64,000 nucleotides of DNA from Parahaliea mediterranea (GCF_003402235.1 NZ_QEWO01000004.1:248001-312000); one strand, 5' to 3'. Counted from the stretch's first letter, positions 27,589 through 38,823 are shown. Translations and numbers: made by a program. Notes: generated from the letters alone by a model not told the origin.

Positions 27589-29594
27589 CAGGCCAGCACC
27601 TCCGCCCGCCGGTTTTCCACCGCGGCCACTTCTTCCACCGGAATGTAGTAGTCGCGCTTGTAGTTAAAGGTGTGAATGATGGCGCCGAGGATCAGCGCGC
27701 CGAAGCTCACTGCCGCCAGCCACCAGACGTACCAGATCATGGCAAAGCCAAACACCGTGGCCAGCCCGGCCAGCACCATGCCCGCCGCTGTGTTCTTGGG
27801 CATGTGGATGGGCATAAAGCCTTCCTGCGGCGGCTTGAAGCCGTGCTGCTTCATCTGCCACCAGGCATCGTTCTCGTGCACCTGGGGGGTGAAGGCGAAG
27901 TTGTACTGCGGCGGCGGCGACGAGGTGGACCACTCCAGGGTGCGGCCGTTCCAGGGGTCGCCGGTTTCGTCGCGCAGGGAATCGCGCTTCTTGTAGCTCA
28001 CGTACAGCTGGATCAGGAAGCTCAGGATACCCAGGCCAATCAGCACCGCGCCGAAGGCCGCCACCTGGAACCAGATCTGCAGGGACATATCCTCAAAGTG
28101 GCTCATGCGGCGGGTAACGCCCATCAGGCCCAGTGCGTACAGCGGCATGAAGGCCACGTAGAAGCCGATCAGCCAGAACCAGAAGGAGCACTTGCCCCAG
28201 AATGGATCCAGCTTGTAGCCGGTGACTTTCGGGTACCAGTAGGTGATGGCGGCGAACACGCCGAACACCACGCCGCCGATGATCACGTTGTGGAAGTGGG
28301 CGATCAGGAACAGGCTGTTGTGCAGCACAAAGTCGGCCGGGGGCACCGCCAGCAACACGCCGGTCATGCCGCCGATCACGAAGGTGACCATAAAGCCCAC
28401 TGTCCACAGCATCGGTACGTCGAACTGGATGCGGCCGCGGTACATGGTGAACAGCCAGTTGAAAATCTTCGCCCCCGTCGGTATCGAGATAATCATCGTG
28501 GTGATACCGAAGAAACTGTTCACGGTGGCGCCGGAACCCATGGTGAAGAAGTGGTGCAGCCACACCAGGTAGGACAGCACGGTGATCACCACGGTGGCGT
28601 ACACCATGGACGAATAGCCAAACAGGCGCTTGCCGCTGTAGGTGGAGACAATCTCGGAGAACACACCAAAGATCGGCAGGATCAGGATGTACACCTCCGG
28701 GTGACCCCAGATCCAGATCAGGTTCACATACATCATGGCGTTGCCGCCAAGATCATTGGTGAAGAAGTTGAAGTCCATGTAGCGGTCCAGCGACAGCAGG
28801 GCCAGCACCGCGGTGAGGATGGGGAAGGCGGCAACAATCAGGATGTTGGTGCACAGGGCCGTCCAGGTGAATACCGGCATTTTCATCATGGTCATGCCGG
28901 GGGCGCGCATTTTGACGATGGTGACCACAAAGTTCACCCCGGACAGCAGCGTGCCCACGCCGGCGATCTGCAGCGCCCAGATGTAGTAATCCACCCCGAC
29001 CCCGGGGCTTTGTAATATCCCCGTTAACGGTGGATAGGCGAGCCAGCCAGATTTGGCGAATTCCCCCACAAACAGAGACAGCATGATGAGCACCGCGCCG
29101 GAGGCGGTCATCCAGAAGCTGAAGTTATTCAGGAAGGGGAAGGCCACGTCGCGCGCGCCAATCTGCAGCGGCACAATGTAGTTCATCAGGCCCACCACGA
29201 AGGGCATGGCCACGAAGAAGATCATGATCACACCGTGGGCGGTGAATATCTGGTCGTAGTGGTGCGGCGGCAGGTAACCCAGGCTGTCGCCAAAGGCCAT
29301 GGCCTGGTGCAGGCGCATCATGATGGCGTCGGCAAAGCCGCGCAGCAGCATGATGATGCCGAGGATCATGTACATCACGCCAATGCGCTTGTGATCGATG
29401 CTGGTGAACCACTCATTCCACAGGTAGCCCCAGACCTTGTACTTGGTCAGCGCCGCCACCAGGGCGATGCCGCCCACGGCCACCATGATGAAGGTGCCGA
29501 GGATGATCGGGTCGTGGAAGGGGAAGGAGTCCCAGGTCAGGCGGCCGAAGACGGCTGACGTGGTGTCGGAGTAGGTCTGTACTGCTGACGACAT
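27588..29594 (-). CDS. cyoB: Cytochrome bo-type quinol oxidase subunit I
   Basis: This 668-residue catalytic haem-copper subunit has about 15 membrane helices. The CuB ligand and crosslinked His-Tyr segment [22 protein letters not shown], the CuB histidines in [10 protein letters not shown] and the haem ligands in [13 protein letters not shown] are all present. The D-channel entrance (NxD type) and the K-channel tyrosine region identify an A-type oxidase. It reduces O2 to water with quinol electrons and pumps protons. It lies between cyoA and cyoC. Confidence 0.97.
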   Translation of the reverse strand: MSSAVQTYSDTTSAVFGRLTWDSFPFHDPIILGTFIMVAVGGIALVAALTKYKVWGYLWNEWFTSIDHKRIGVMYMILGIIMLLRGFADAIMMRLHQAMAFGDSLGYLPPHHYDQIFTAHGVIMIFFVAMPFVVGLMNYIVPLQIGARDVAFPFLNNFSFWMTASGAVLIMLSLFVGEFAKSGWLAYPPLTGILQSPGVGVDYYIWALQIAGVGTLLSGVNFVVTIVKMRAPGMTMMKMPVFTWTALCTNILIVAAFPILTAVLALLSLDRYMDFNFFTNDLGGNAMMYVNLIWIWGHPEVYILILPIFGVFSEIVSTYSGKRLFGYSSMVYATVVITVLSYLVWLHHFFTMGSGATVNSFFGITTMIISIPTGAKIFNWLFTMYRGRIQFDVPMLWTVGFMVTFVIGGMTGVLLAVPPADFVLHNSLFLIAHFHNVIIGGVVFGVFAAITYWYPKVTGYKLDPFWGKCSFWFWLIGFYVAFMPLYALGLMGVTRRMSHFEDMSLQIWFQVAAFGAVLIGLGILSFLIQLYVSYKKRDSLRDETGDPWNGRTLEWSTSSPPPQYNFAFTPQVHENDAWWQMKQHGFKPPQEGFMPIHMPKNTAAGMVLAGLATVFGFAMIWYVWWLAAVSFGALILGAIIHTFNYKRDYYIPVEEVAAVENRRAEVLA

Positions 29595-29687
29595 AGTTGT
29601 GGCGCCCTTGGGTTTGACAACTGGGCCGCCCCGGGGGCGGCCGTAACGGGTTTAGCTTAGGGGGCGTGCTGCCCGGGCTTGCTGGCC

Positions 29688-30614
29688 CTATCCTTCGCCG
29701 TGGTGTGCGTGGTGGCTTTTCATCAGGTCCTTCATGCAGACCTGGCCAGGGTCAACGCAGCGATTGAGAATGGCGTCGTAGAGGCCCGGCATGACCTCGC
29801 TGTAATAGCGCACCGGATCATCGATACTGGGCTTCTCCAGCGCCTTGTAGACATCGCGGCTGAGGGGGTTGCCCTGGGCCTTGACCTGGGCCACCCACTG
29901 TTCGAAGTCCGCCTCGGACTGGCCGAGAAACTCAAAGCGCATTTTGTTGAAGCCTTCGCCAGAGTAGTTGGCCGAGAAACCCTCGTAGCTGCCTTCTTCG
30001 TTGATTACGGCGTGCAGTTGGGTCTCCATGCCACCCATGGCGTAGATCATCCCGGCCAGGGCCGGCACGTAGAAGGAGTTCATCATGGTGGTGGCGGTGA
30101 TCTTGAACTTGATCGGCCGATCCACCGGCGCCGCCAGTTCATTGACGGTGGCAATGCCCTGCTCCGGGTAGAAGAACAGCCATTTCCAGTCCATGGCCAC
30201 CACTTCTACCACCAGCGGCTGGGTGCCCTCGGGCACCGGCACGCCTTCGTCAACGCGATCCAGCGGGCGGTAGGGGTCCAGCTTGTGGGTGCTCACCCAG
30301 GTCAGCGCGCCCAGGGCAATGATAATGGCCAGCGGCGCCGCCCAGATCACCAGCTCCAGCTTGGTAGAGTGATCCCAGTCGGGCTTGTAGGTGGCGTTCT
30401 TGTTGGAGGAACGGTAGCGCCAGGCAAACAGCAGGGTGAGCAGAATCACCGGCACAATAATGATAAGCATCAGGTAGGTGGACCACAGGATCAGGTCCGC
30501 CTGCTGGGCAGCCACGTCGCCCGACGGGGACATTACCACCCACTTGCAGCCCGCCAAAGACAGGGCGAGTACAGATGCCAGGAGTGTTTTGCAGAGTGTT
30601 CTGGGAGTTGCCAT
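29688..30614 (-). CDS. cyoA: Cytochrome bo-type quinol oxidase subunit II (lipoprotein)
   Basis: This 308-residue subunit has a lipoprotein signal peptide, lipobox LAGC (Cys23) and two membrane helices. A cupredoxin domain follows without the CuA ligands: no Cys is present in it. It is therefore a quinol, not cytochrome c, oxidase. Family stretches include FYVPALAGMIYAMGGMETQLHAVINEEGSY and FSANYSGEGFNKMRF. ATG 30614 is preferred over an upstream TTG. It is the first gene of the cyoABCD-SURF1 operon, with a possible regulatory palindrome about 70 nt upstream. Confidence 0.96.
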   Translation of the reverse strand: MATPRTLCKTLLASVLALSLAGCKWVVMSPSGDVAAQQADLILWSTYLMLIIIVPVILLTLLFAWRYRSSNKNATYKPDWDHSTKLELVIWAAPLAIIIALGALTWVSTHKLDPYRPLDRVDEGVPVPEGTQPLVVEVVAMDWKWLFFYPEQGIATVNELAAPVDRPIKFKITATTMMNSFYVPALAGMIYAMGGMETQLHAVINEEGSYEGFSANYSGEGFNKMRFEFLGQSEADFEQWVAQVKAQGNPLSRDVYKALEKPSIDDPVRYYSEVMPGLYDAILNRCVDPGQVCMKDLMKSHHAHHGEG

Positions 30615-30684
30615 TGCCGCTCGCAATTCCGGATTGTGGGAAGAGTGGCGCGCACTCTACGGGATCGTGACCGGCGAGGGAATT

Positions 30685-30697
30685 GGACAATTTGTCC
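30685..30697. promoter_or_regulatory. Perfect inverted repeat GGACAA-T-TTGTCC in the cyoA/MFS divergent region
   Basis: A 6-1-6 perfect palindrome sits in the 153-bp region between cyoA and the divergent MFS gene, about 70 nt from each start. A second 12-bp perfect palindrome, AATTCCGGAATT, lies at 30748-30759. The first has the look of a dimeric repressor or activator site. It does not match RegA, Fnr/Anr or NsrR consensus as I know them. Confidence 0.35.
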
Positions 30698-30767
30698 TAT
30701 GGTGCCCACGACGGAATGGGGGTAGCCTGTGAGGTCATTGTAGTCTCAATTCCGGAATTTTCTCGCC

Positions 30768-32105
30768 ATGGCCAACGCGACTGGACACCCCGTTTCTTCC
30801 CCCCACGCCAGCCCGGAGACCGTCGCCGGCCACTCCCCCCTCGCCTCCGGTGAAATCGCCGTTGGCGTGGTGATTGGGCGCACCTCCGAGTACTTCGACT
30901 TCTTCGTGTTCGGCATCGCCTGTGTGCTGGTCTTTCCCTCGGTATTCTTCCCCAATGCCAGCCAGCTTGAGGGCACAATTTACTCCTTCTGGATTTTTGC
31001 CCTGGCCTTTATTGCGCGCCCCTTCGGCACCGCCCTGTTCATGACCATCCAGCGCCGCTGGGGCCGCAGTGTCAAGCTCACGGCCTCGCTGTTCCTGCTG
31101 GGCACCGCCACCGCCGGCATCGCCTTCCTGCCCAGCTACGACACCCTGGGCACCGCGGCCATTGTGTTCCTGGCCTTCTTCCGCGCCCTGCAGGGCTTTG
31201 CCACCGGCGGCTCCTGGGACGGCCTGCCCTCGCTGCTGGCGCTGAACGCCCCGTCCGAGCGCCGCAACTGGTACGCCATGCTGGGCCAGCTCGGCGCGCC
31301 GCTGGGCTTTTTGCTGGCCAATGCCCTGTTCCTTTACCTGGTGCTCAGCGTGAGCAGCGAGGACTTCCTGAGCTGGGCCTGGCGCTATCCCTTCTTTGTG
31401 GCCTTCGCCATTAACGTGGTGGCCCTGTTTGCCCGCCTGCGCCTGGTGCTCACCGAGGAATACACCTTCGCCCTGGAAGAGAGCGAACTGGAGCCCATCA
31501 GCACCCGCGAAATGCTGCGCGAGCAGGGCCGCAATATTTTCATCGGCGCCTTTGTCGCCCTGGCCAGCTACGCCCTGTTCCACATTGTCACCATCTTCCC
31601 CCTGTCGTGGATCGCCCTGAACGAATCGCAGGTAATCGACAAGGTACTGGAAATCCAGATCTGGGGCGCCTGCGCCGGCATCCTCGGCACCATGGCCTCG
31701 GGCCTGATTGCCGACCGCATCGGCAAGCGCACCACCCTCGGCCTGATGGCCGCCGCGATCGGTGTGTTCGCCCTGTTCTCGCCCATGCTCATGGACGGCA
31801 GCCCGGCGCAGCAGAACGCATTCATCCTGATCGGCTTTGCCCTGCTGGGTGTGTCCTACGGCCAGGCCAACGGCACCGTTACCGCCAACTTCCAGCGCCG
31901 CTACCGCTACACCGGCGCGGCCCTGACCGCCGACTTCGCCTGGCTGTTTGGCGCCGCCTTTGCCCCGCTGCTGGCCCTCTCCCTGTCGGCCAAGTTCGGC
32001 CTGGTGGCAGTGAGCGGCTACCTGCTCTCGGCGGTGGCCTGGACCCTGCTGGCCCTGTGGGTCAACCGCCGCCTGGAAGCCCGGGCACGCGCCCAGGCGC
32101 AATAA
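30768..32105 (+). CDS. MFS transporter of the metabolite:H+ symporter (MHS) type
   Basis: This 445-residue transporter has 12 membrane segments. The opening VVIGRTSEYFDFFVFGIACVLVFP, ARPFGTALFMTIQRRWGRS (loop 2-3) and FRALQGFATGGSWDG resemble MHS symporters that import carboxylates, proline or betaine. The usual Asp of motif A (GxxxDrxGRr) is replaced by MTIQRRWGRS. There is no clear ribosome-binding site before ATG 30768. It stands alone, divergent from cyo, and is closed by a strong terminator. Substrate is unknown. Confidence 0.88.
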   Translation: MANATGHPVSSPHASPETVAGHSPLASGEIAVGVVIGRTSEYFDFFVFGIACVLVFPSVFFPNASQLEGTIYSFWIFALAFIARPFGTALFMTIQRRWGRSVKLTASLFLLGTATAGIAFLPSYDTLGTAAIVFLAFFRALQGFATGGSWDGLPSLLALNAPSERRNWYAMLGQLGAPLGFLLANALFLYLVLSVSSEDFLSWAWRYPFFVAFAINVVALFARLRLVLTEEYTFALEESELEPISTREMLREQGRNIFIGAFVALASYALFHIVTIFPLSWIALNESQVIDKVLEIQIWGACAGILGTMASGLIADRIGKRTTLGLMAAAIGVFALFSPMLMDGSPAQQNAFILIGFALLGVSYGQANGTVTANFQRRYRYTGAALTADFAWLFGAAFAPLLALSLSAKFGLVAVSGYLLSAVAWTLLALWVNRRLEARARAQAQ

Positions 32106-32116
32106 CCTGCATGCCA

Positions 32117-32160
32117 CCCGGCCTGTCACGCCAAGTGCTGACAGGCCGGGGCTTTTTTCT
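32117..32160 (+). terminator. Rho-independent terminator of the MHS transporter gene
   Basis: A perfect 12-bp stem built on CCGGCCTGTCA/TGACAGGCCGG plus a closing C-G pair (32117-32150) has a 10-nt loop and is followed by GCTTTTTTCT. It is a textbook terminator 12 nt after the stop. Confidence 0.9.
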
Positions 32161-32413
32161 CTCCTTTTCCTCTCTCCTTCTCTTCCCCCTTAACACCCCT
32201 CCCCCGCACCATCACCGGCCCTCGCCGTACATCCAAAAAACAGAACATAAGCTTCTGAATTTGCAATTGGGCTGTATCACAGCGACCTGCCTATACTTCT
32301 TCCCGATAACAAGAGAGTGCCGGCCAGTTGGCCTGTGCTACACAACCGGGGGAACTTATCCGCCCTCTGTTATCGCGCCGCAGTAACGACTCAAAGATCA
32401 GAGAGAGGATCCT
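32161..32413 (+). promoter_or_regulatory. Leader and promoter region of the exported catalase-peroxidase gene
   Basis: Within this 253-bp stretch TATACT (32292-32297) is a good -10, with TTGGGC at 32267-32272 as a loosely spaced (19 nt) -35. AGAGAGGATCCT just before the ATG gives the ribosome-binding site GAGAGGAT. No small gene or OxyR site could be made out with confidence. Confidence 0.4.
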
Positions 32414-34636
<2,223 letters not shown>

Positions 34637-34652
34637 CAACCAGCAAAACAAA

Positions 34653-34687
34653 AAGGCGCTGCCGGTTTCGGTAGCGCCTTTTTTATT
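34653..34687 (+). terminator. Rho-independent terminator of the exported katG
   Basis: A 12-bp stem (AAGGCGCT, a G-T wobble, CCG) with loop GTTT is followed by TTTTATT. It begins 16 nt past the stop codon and is a strong terminator. Confidence 0.92.
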
Positions 34688-35150
34688 GGTATCTGTAATG
34701 ACTGCTGGTATTTAGCTTCGAGGAAGAAATTATCGTCGTCGAATTCAGTGAAACGGAGGCGAATTGAGGGGGTTACCGCTTTTGGAGCTTGCTATGAGGT
34801 GCGTGCGGGCTGGCCCTCACCGTCCGCAAGCGGACCTTTTTGTAGCGCCGTGCTGCCGAATAATTCTAGGTGGCCTACTGCCAAAGCAGCTTTCAATCCA
34901 TCGCAAATTGTAATGTTGACCGTTCACCTGAACGGGTGCGCGTATGACAGGGGCTTAGCTACACTACATATCACCTTAACGAGTGATGATAAGATCAAAT
35001 TTATTAGACCTAATTTTACTTAAACGGACGAAATACAGCCGGGATGGTTCGCAAAGATTCACGAAACTATCGTGGCGCTCCATCTTTTAAAGGATGCTAG
35101 AAACGACATAAAGGATATCTATCGTTTACAAGTCATATGGCATTCATTGC
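34688..35150. other. 463-bp AT-richer intergenic stretch without a supported gene
   Basis: Base composition falls sharply here. An open frame at 34748-35023 (+) lacks a ribosome-binding site and any recognisable domain and is not called. A small hairpin GTCCG-CAAG-CGGAC with CTTTTT (34822-34841) and an inverted repeat CCGTTC-ACCT-GAACGG near 34919-34934 are the only structures seen. This looks like the edge of a foreign island. Confidence 0.4.
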
Positions 35151-35501
35151 TCAAGTTTCCTCATCATTAGTTTTTCGGGCTATCAATAGGTTTGCACCTA
35201 ATATAAAACCTAGCCCTACAAAATAACTTAAAATTAGAAAAATTTTTTCTACATTCGTAGAGTTAAAATTTAAAACAACATCTACAACTATAAGCAATAT
35301 GGCTGATATAAAAAGACCCGTAACAAATATTGTTCGCCGCTTAATGTCACCGATTAGCCCGAAGAATGGGAACAAAGATGCGAGAATTGAAGAAAGTGCA
35401 AAAACACTTATCAGAGCTACTGCTGGTCCCAGCCTTGAATAGATGTATCCGAATACTACCCAGGCTGGTATTGTCAAAAATGTCAGCTTTCTATAGTCCA
35501 T
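35151..35501 (-). CDS. Small four-helix membrane protein, candidate immunity protein to the Rhs module
   Basis: From ATG 35501 the product has 116 residues with four strongly hydrophobic stretches (about 6-24, 26-50, 57-78 and 86-106) and a charged tail ARKTNDEET. It starts 4 nt after the stop of the Rhs fragment, so translation is coupled. No family is recognised. Its position just behind an Rhs C-terminal module is that of an immunity gene, and an inner-membrane immunity protein would suit a membrane-acting or periplasmic toxin. This is inference from context only. AT content is well above the rest of the window. Confidence 0.6.
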   Translation of the reverse strand: MDYRKLTFLTIPAWVVFGYIYSRLGPAVALISVFALSSILASLFPFFGLIGDIKRRTIFVTGLFISAILLIVVDVVLNFNSTNVEKIFLILSYFVGLGFILGANLLIARKTNDEET

Positions 35502-35505
35502 AGTC

Positions 35506-36393
35506 TCATTCTCTGGGCAGTATTCCGAGAAGTTCACCGATAAACATGTCTATGGCTTGGTTTACCGGGTGAGTTCCGCCAAATCTGGCTTTGTAGGCTT
35601 CATACCCGAGAGAGGTCGCATCCATTGCATTAGGATTTTGTACAAAATTTGCTGTTGTCTCGGCTGCACCATACGCTGAGCAAGGAGTTGGGAATGTTAC
35701 ACATACAATTGCCTTCAATTCCCACACCAATACTCTTGCGGCCTGATTTCCTGCCGGATCAGTCGGTCGATACGGGGCTCTAATAAATTCTATGCCGGTG
35801 TTCGCCTTCAATTTCGCTAGTTTTGCACCTTCATATCGGGCCCGAACAATTATTTCCTCAACAATCCCAGAGCGAGAGTAGGCAGGCGGAGATCCCGGGC
35901 CTTTTGCCTGGCTAGAACCGTCGTCAGAAGGCCAGTCTGGCTCGATGTTCGGTTCAGTTGTAGCTGAGGCTTCAGGCCCTATTGGCACCAATATTTCAGG
36001 TGATGGTGCGGGCTCAGTTCCTCCCGCAATGCCATTGATTCCGGAATCATCAGAATCCAATGGATCTGAAGCCTCAGATTTTACCGCGGAATTACTAGAT
36101 GTTTCTGAGAGCACTCCATTCAATGTCCCTACTCGCTGTGGCGATTTGGTGGCTCCATTAGTACTAGGTGAACGGACTCTAAGCCCACCTTTCAGTGGAA
36201 GATTACTGGGATCGTCGGTTGCTTTACGCTTGTTTTTTCGTTCAGCTTTGTAGCCCGTTGGATCTGTGGCACTGAGTGGATTGTTGAGAACATAGCTGTA
36301 AGGATTAAGTGCCTGGCTATTGCCGGGTTCGATAATGAAGGGATCGACACTCAGGAAGCGGCCTAGGTTGTAGTCGTAGCCCCGCCCGTTCAT
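35506..36393 (-). CDS. Truncated Rhs/YD-repeat C-terminal module with variable tip
   Basis: This 295-residue protein starts inside the conserved end of an Rhs core: [20 protein letters not shown], then [18 protein letters not shown] (residues 31-48), which normally precedes the toxin tip. Residues about 50-165 are a Ser/Pro/Asp-rich linker. Residues about 165-295 (from [18 protein letters not shown] to [10 protein letters not shown]) are a tip domain I do not recognise. Rhs similarity continues upstream of the ATG for five codons (KVFIH) to an in-frame TAA, so the about 1000-residue shell is missing. It is either a displaced orphan tip or a pseudogene. The next gene downstream may be its immunity gene. 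Confidence 0.8.
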   Translation of the reverse strand: MNGRGYDYNLGRFLSVDPFIIEPGNSQALNPYSYVLNNPLSATDPTGYKAERKNKRKATDDPSNLPLKGGLRVRSPSTNGATKSPQRVGTLNGVLSETSSNSAVKSEASDPLDSDDSGINGIAGGTEPAPSPEILVPIGPEASATTEPNIEPDWPSDDGSSQAKGPGSPPAYSRSGIVEEIIVRARYEGAKLAKLKANTGIEFIRAPYRPTDPAGNQAARVLVWELKAIVCVTFPTPCSAYGAAETTANFVQNPNAMDATSLGYEAYKARFGGTHPVNQAIDMFIGELLGILPRE

Positions 36394-36502
36394 ATGAATG
36401 AATACCTTTTAGTCACATTTATGATCAGAAGTTGTGCGCATACAGCCCGGGTTTAGAAGTCCTCTTGGCCATTTCTCCGGAATAGCAGCGGCGGGCTCAC
36501 AT

Positions 36503-36790
36503 TCAGTGGAGCTGAGTGAAAACTTCCGGGTGCTGCTCCGCAATGCGTAGCAACGCCACAGCCGGACCTTGAGGCTCACGACGGCCTTGCTCCCAATCCT
36601 GGAGTGTTCGCATGCTAACACCCAGCAAGCCGGCAAACTCGGATTGCGACATTTTGAGTTTTTGACGGATGACTTTAGGCGGGGAAGGCTCCGACAGTTC
36701 GGTAACTCTTAAATGAAGCTTCCCCTTTTTGTGCTGCTGGATTTCTTTAATACCATCCAGGATCTCAGCACCAAGGTCGCGTTTACTCAT
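36503..36790 (-). CDS. higA: HigA-type antitoxin, XRE-family helix-turn-helix protein
   Basis: This 95-residue antitoxin has a helix-turn-helix in the C-terminal half (VIRQKLKMSQSEFAGLLGVSMRTLQDWEQGRREPQGPAVALLRI), the layout of HigA2/NadS-like antitoxins. The N-terminal about 40 residues probably wrap the toxin. Its start overlaps the toxin gene by 8 nt. It should bind the palindrome at 37106-37122 to autoregulate the pair. Confidence 0.9.
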   Translation of the reverse strand: MSKRDLGAEILDGIKEIQQHKKGKLHLRVTELSEPSPPKVIRQKLKMSQSEFAGLLGVSMRTLQDWEQGRREPQGPAVALLRIAEQHPEVFTQLH

Positions 36791-37094
36791 GATCGATTGC
36801 CTCCGCGATTTTCTTAAGGATATGACCGGGAATCGTGGCCTGCTCCGATTTACTGTAGATAGTCAGCATCCAGATTTCATGATCAGGCTTCTTCCAGTAA
36901 TAGATAACTCGAACGCCACCACTTTTCCCTTTGCCAGCGGGCGCCCAACGGACCTTCCTAACTCCCCCTGATCCTTTGACAATGTCCCCGGCATCAGGCT
37001 TTTGCATCAGATAGCTCTGCAGAGCCCGATACTCCTCATCCGAAAGATAAGCCGGAAGGAGCTTGGAGAAGATACTGGTTTCGATGAATATCAT
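36783..37094 (-). CDS. higB: HigB/RelE-superfamily toxin
   Basis: This 103-residue ribosome-dependent mRNA interferase is of HigB2 type. The sequence MIFIETSIFSKLLPAYLSDEE, then GSGGVRKVRWAPAGKGKSGGVRVIYYW, matches the fold and the basic active-site strand of Vibrio cholerae HigB2-like toxins. The frame is open 27 codons upstream, but ATG 37094 fits the family start. The toxin comes first and the antitoxin second, as usual for hig loci. The likely -10 box is only 8 nt before the ATG and no Shine-Dalgarno is visible, so the mRNA may be leaderless. Confidence 0.9.
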   Translation of the reverse strand: MIFIETSIFSKLLPAYLSDEEYRALQSYLMQKPDAGDIVKGSGGVRKVRWAPAGKGKSGGVRVIYYWKKPDHEIWMLTIYSKSEQATIPGHILKKIAEAIDHE

Positions 37095-37102
37095 TGCGCA
37101 AG

Positions 37103-37130
37103 ATAATACGGCATTGCCGTATATTTGCAA
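37103..37130 (-). promoter_or_regulatory. higBA promoter with central operator palindrome
   Basis: On the minus strand TTGCAA (37125-37130), a 16-nt spacer and TATTAT (37103-37108) form a sigma-70 promoter. A perfect 8-1-8 inverted repeat ATACGGCA-A-TGCCGTAT (37106-37122) fills the spacer and overlaps the -10. This is the expected binding site for the HigA antitoxin. Confidence 0.75.
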
Positions 37131-37467
37131 GAGGCAGAACTGGGGCGAGACTGCGAGACGGTTTTCCCGGCGCAATCCTTAGAAACTTCCGTTTCGTGGC
37201 GGCAGCGGTAAATCGCTCATCTGCGATATACCGCCGCCGAGGACACTGTAGAACGATTGATTGTTTGCACGGTTATCCGTGTTTTACACAGACCGGCGAT
37301 GCTGTCGCCGTTGTCCCGCTGAATGCTACTTCCCAACCAGCGATCATTTGTTGATCAAACTGTAAGCCGTCCGACCCAATCGGATAATCTGGATACCCTT
37401 TTTATTGTGCGCCACTTTTCATCTCGCCTCGCCTCGCCCCGGCCGCCTCGGCCGGGGCTGATGGCGT
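37131..37467. other. 337-bp gap between the hig locus and gdhA
   Basis: No gene is seen. A perfect hairpin CCCCGGCC-GCCTC-GGCCGGGG at 37437-37457, just past the gdhA stop, may help end gdhA transcription although no U tract follows on that strand. Confidence 0.4.
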
Positions 37468-38823
37468 TTACATCACCCCGTAGGCCAGCATGGCCGAGGC
37501 CACTTTGTTGAAGCCGGCAATGTTGGCGCCGCGGAAGTAGTCCACGTGGCCTTCGGCGGTGGTGCCAAATTCCACGCACTGGTCGTGAATGCCGCGAATG
37601 ATGCCGCGCAGGCGCTGGTCCACTTCTTCGCGGCTCCACTGCAGGCGCAGGCTGTTCTGGCTCATCTCCAGGCCCGACACCGCTACCCCGCCGGCATTGG
37701 CGGCCTTGGAGGGAGCGTGCAGGAGGTTGGGCTCGTCCTGTATGACTTTGATGGCCTGGGGTGTGGTGGGCATGTTGGCCCCCTCGGAGATACCGCGGCA
37801 GCCGTTCTTGATGAGGGCCTTGGCTTCCTCGGCGTCGATCTCGTTCTGGGTGGCGCAGGGGAAGGCGAGATCGCAGGGCACGTTCCAGGGCTCCTGGCCT
37901 TCGTGATAGGTGGCGCCAAACTCGCGGGCGTATTCTTCGATGCGCCCACGGCGTTTGTTTTTCAGCTCCATCACCCAGTCGAGTTTTTCCTGGGTGAAGC
38001 CCTCGGCGTCGTGCACGAAGCCGGAGGAATCCGACAGGGTCACTACTTTGCCGCCGAGTTGGATCAGTTTTTCTGCGCAGTAGGTGGCCACGTTGCCGGA
38101 GCCCGACACTACGCAGGTTTTGCCGTCGATGGTTTCGCCGTGGTGGCTGAGCATGTCCTGCATCATGTACACGGCGCCGTAGCCGGTGGCCTCGGTGCGA
38201 ATGCGGCTGCCGCCAAATTCCAGGGCCTTGCCGGTGAGCACCCCTTCAAAGCGGTTGGCAAGCCGCTTGTACTGCCCAAACATGTAGCCCACTTCCCGCG
38301 CGCCAACGCCAATGTCACCGGCCGGCACGTCGGTATCCGGCCCGATATGTTTGGCCAGTTCAGTCATGAAGGCCTGGCAGAAGCGCATTACCTCAAGGTC
38401 GGATTTGCCCTTGGGGTTGAAGTCCGCTCCGCCCTTGCCGCCGCCCATGGGCAGGCCGGTGAGGCTGTTCTTGAACACCTGTTCGAAGGCGAGGAATTTG
38501 AGCACTGACTGGGTCACGGTGGGGTGGAAGCGAATGCCGCCCTTGTAAGGGCCGATGGCGTTGTTCTGCTGCACCCGGTAGCCACGGTTCACCCGGATAT
38601 CGCCACTGTCGTCCTGCCACACCACGCGAAAGCTGACGATGCGATCCGGCTCGGTCATGCGCTCAAGGATTTTGAGTTCCTTGTAGATGGGCTTGTCGGC
38701 AATGTAGGGAATGATATCCATCGCCACTTCATGCACTGCCTGGTGAAACTCAGGCTCCCCCGGGTTGCGGCGCTCAACGCCGTCCATAAACGTGGCCAGA
38801 TCCTCTGCCAGATGCTTGCTCAT
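37468..38823 (-). CDS. gdhA: NADP-specific glutamate dehydrogenase
   Basis: This hexameric enzyme of 451 residues makes glutamate from 2-oxoglutarate and ammonia with NADPH. Substrate-site motifs are GPYKGGIRFHPTV, LPMGGGKGGADF with the catalytic lysine, and PAGDIGVGAREVGYM. The Rossmann fold has VVSGSGNVATYCAEKL, in which the Ser and lack of an acidic residue at the second strand end fit NADP. PCATQNEID and SEGANMPTT complete the family pattern. The ribosome-binding site AAGGAGA is strong. It is divergent from the exchanger gene and unrelated to the island beside it. Confidence 0.97.
   Translation of the reverse strand: MSKHLAEDLATFMDGVERRNPGEPEFHQAVHEVAMDIIPYIADKPIYKELKILERMTEPDRIVSFRVVWQDDSGDIRVNRGYRVQQNNAIGPYKGGIRFHPTVTQSVLKFLAFEQVFKNSLTGLPMGGGKGGADFNPKGKSDLEVMRFCQAFMTELAKHIGPDTDVPAGDIGVGAREVGYMFGQYKRLANRFEGVLTGKALEFGGSRIRTEATGYGAVYMMQDMLSHHGETIDGKTCVVSGSGNVATYCAEKLIQLGGKVVTLSDSSGFVHDAEGFTQEKLDWVMELKNKRRGRIEEYAREFGATYHEGQEPWNVPCDLAFPCATQNEIDAEEAKALIKNGCRGISEGANMPTTPQAIKVIQDEPNLLHAPSKAANAGGVAVSGLEMSQNSLRLQWSREEVDQRLRGIIRGIHDQCVEFGTTAEGHVDYFRGANIAGFNKVASAMLAYGVM

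Noticed and set aside
34748-35023. 91-codon open frame on the plus strand in the AT-richer gap
   Set aside because: No ribosome-binding site, odd composition and no domain; it crosses two hairpins and looks like chance.
36409-36636. 75-codon frame overlapping higA on the minus strand
   Set aside because: It overlaps the HTH antitoxin in another frame and has no independent start signal; only its last stretch lies in the gap before the Rhs module.
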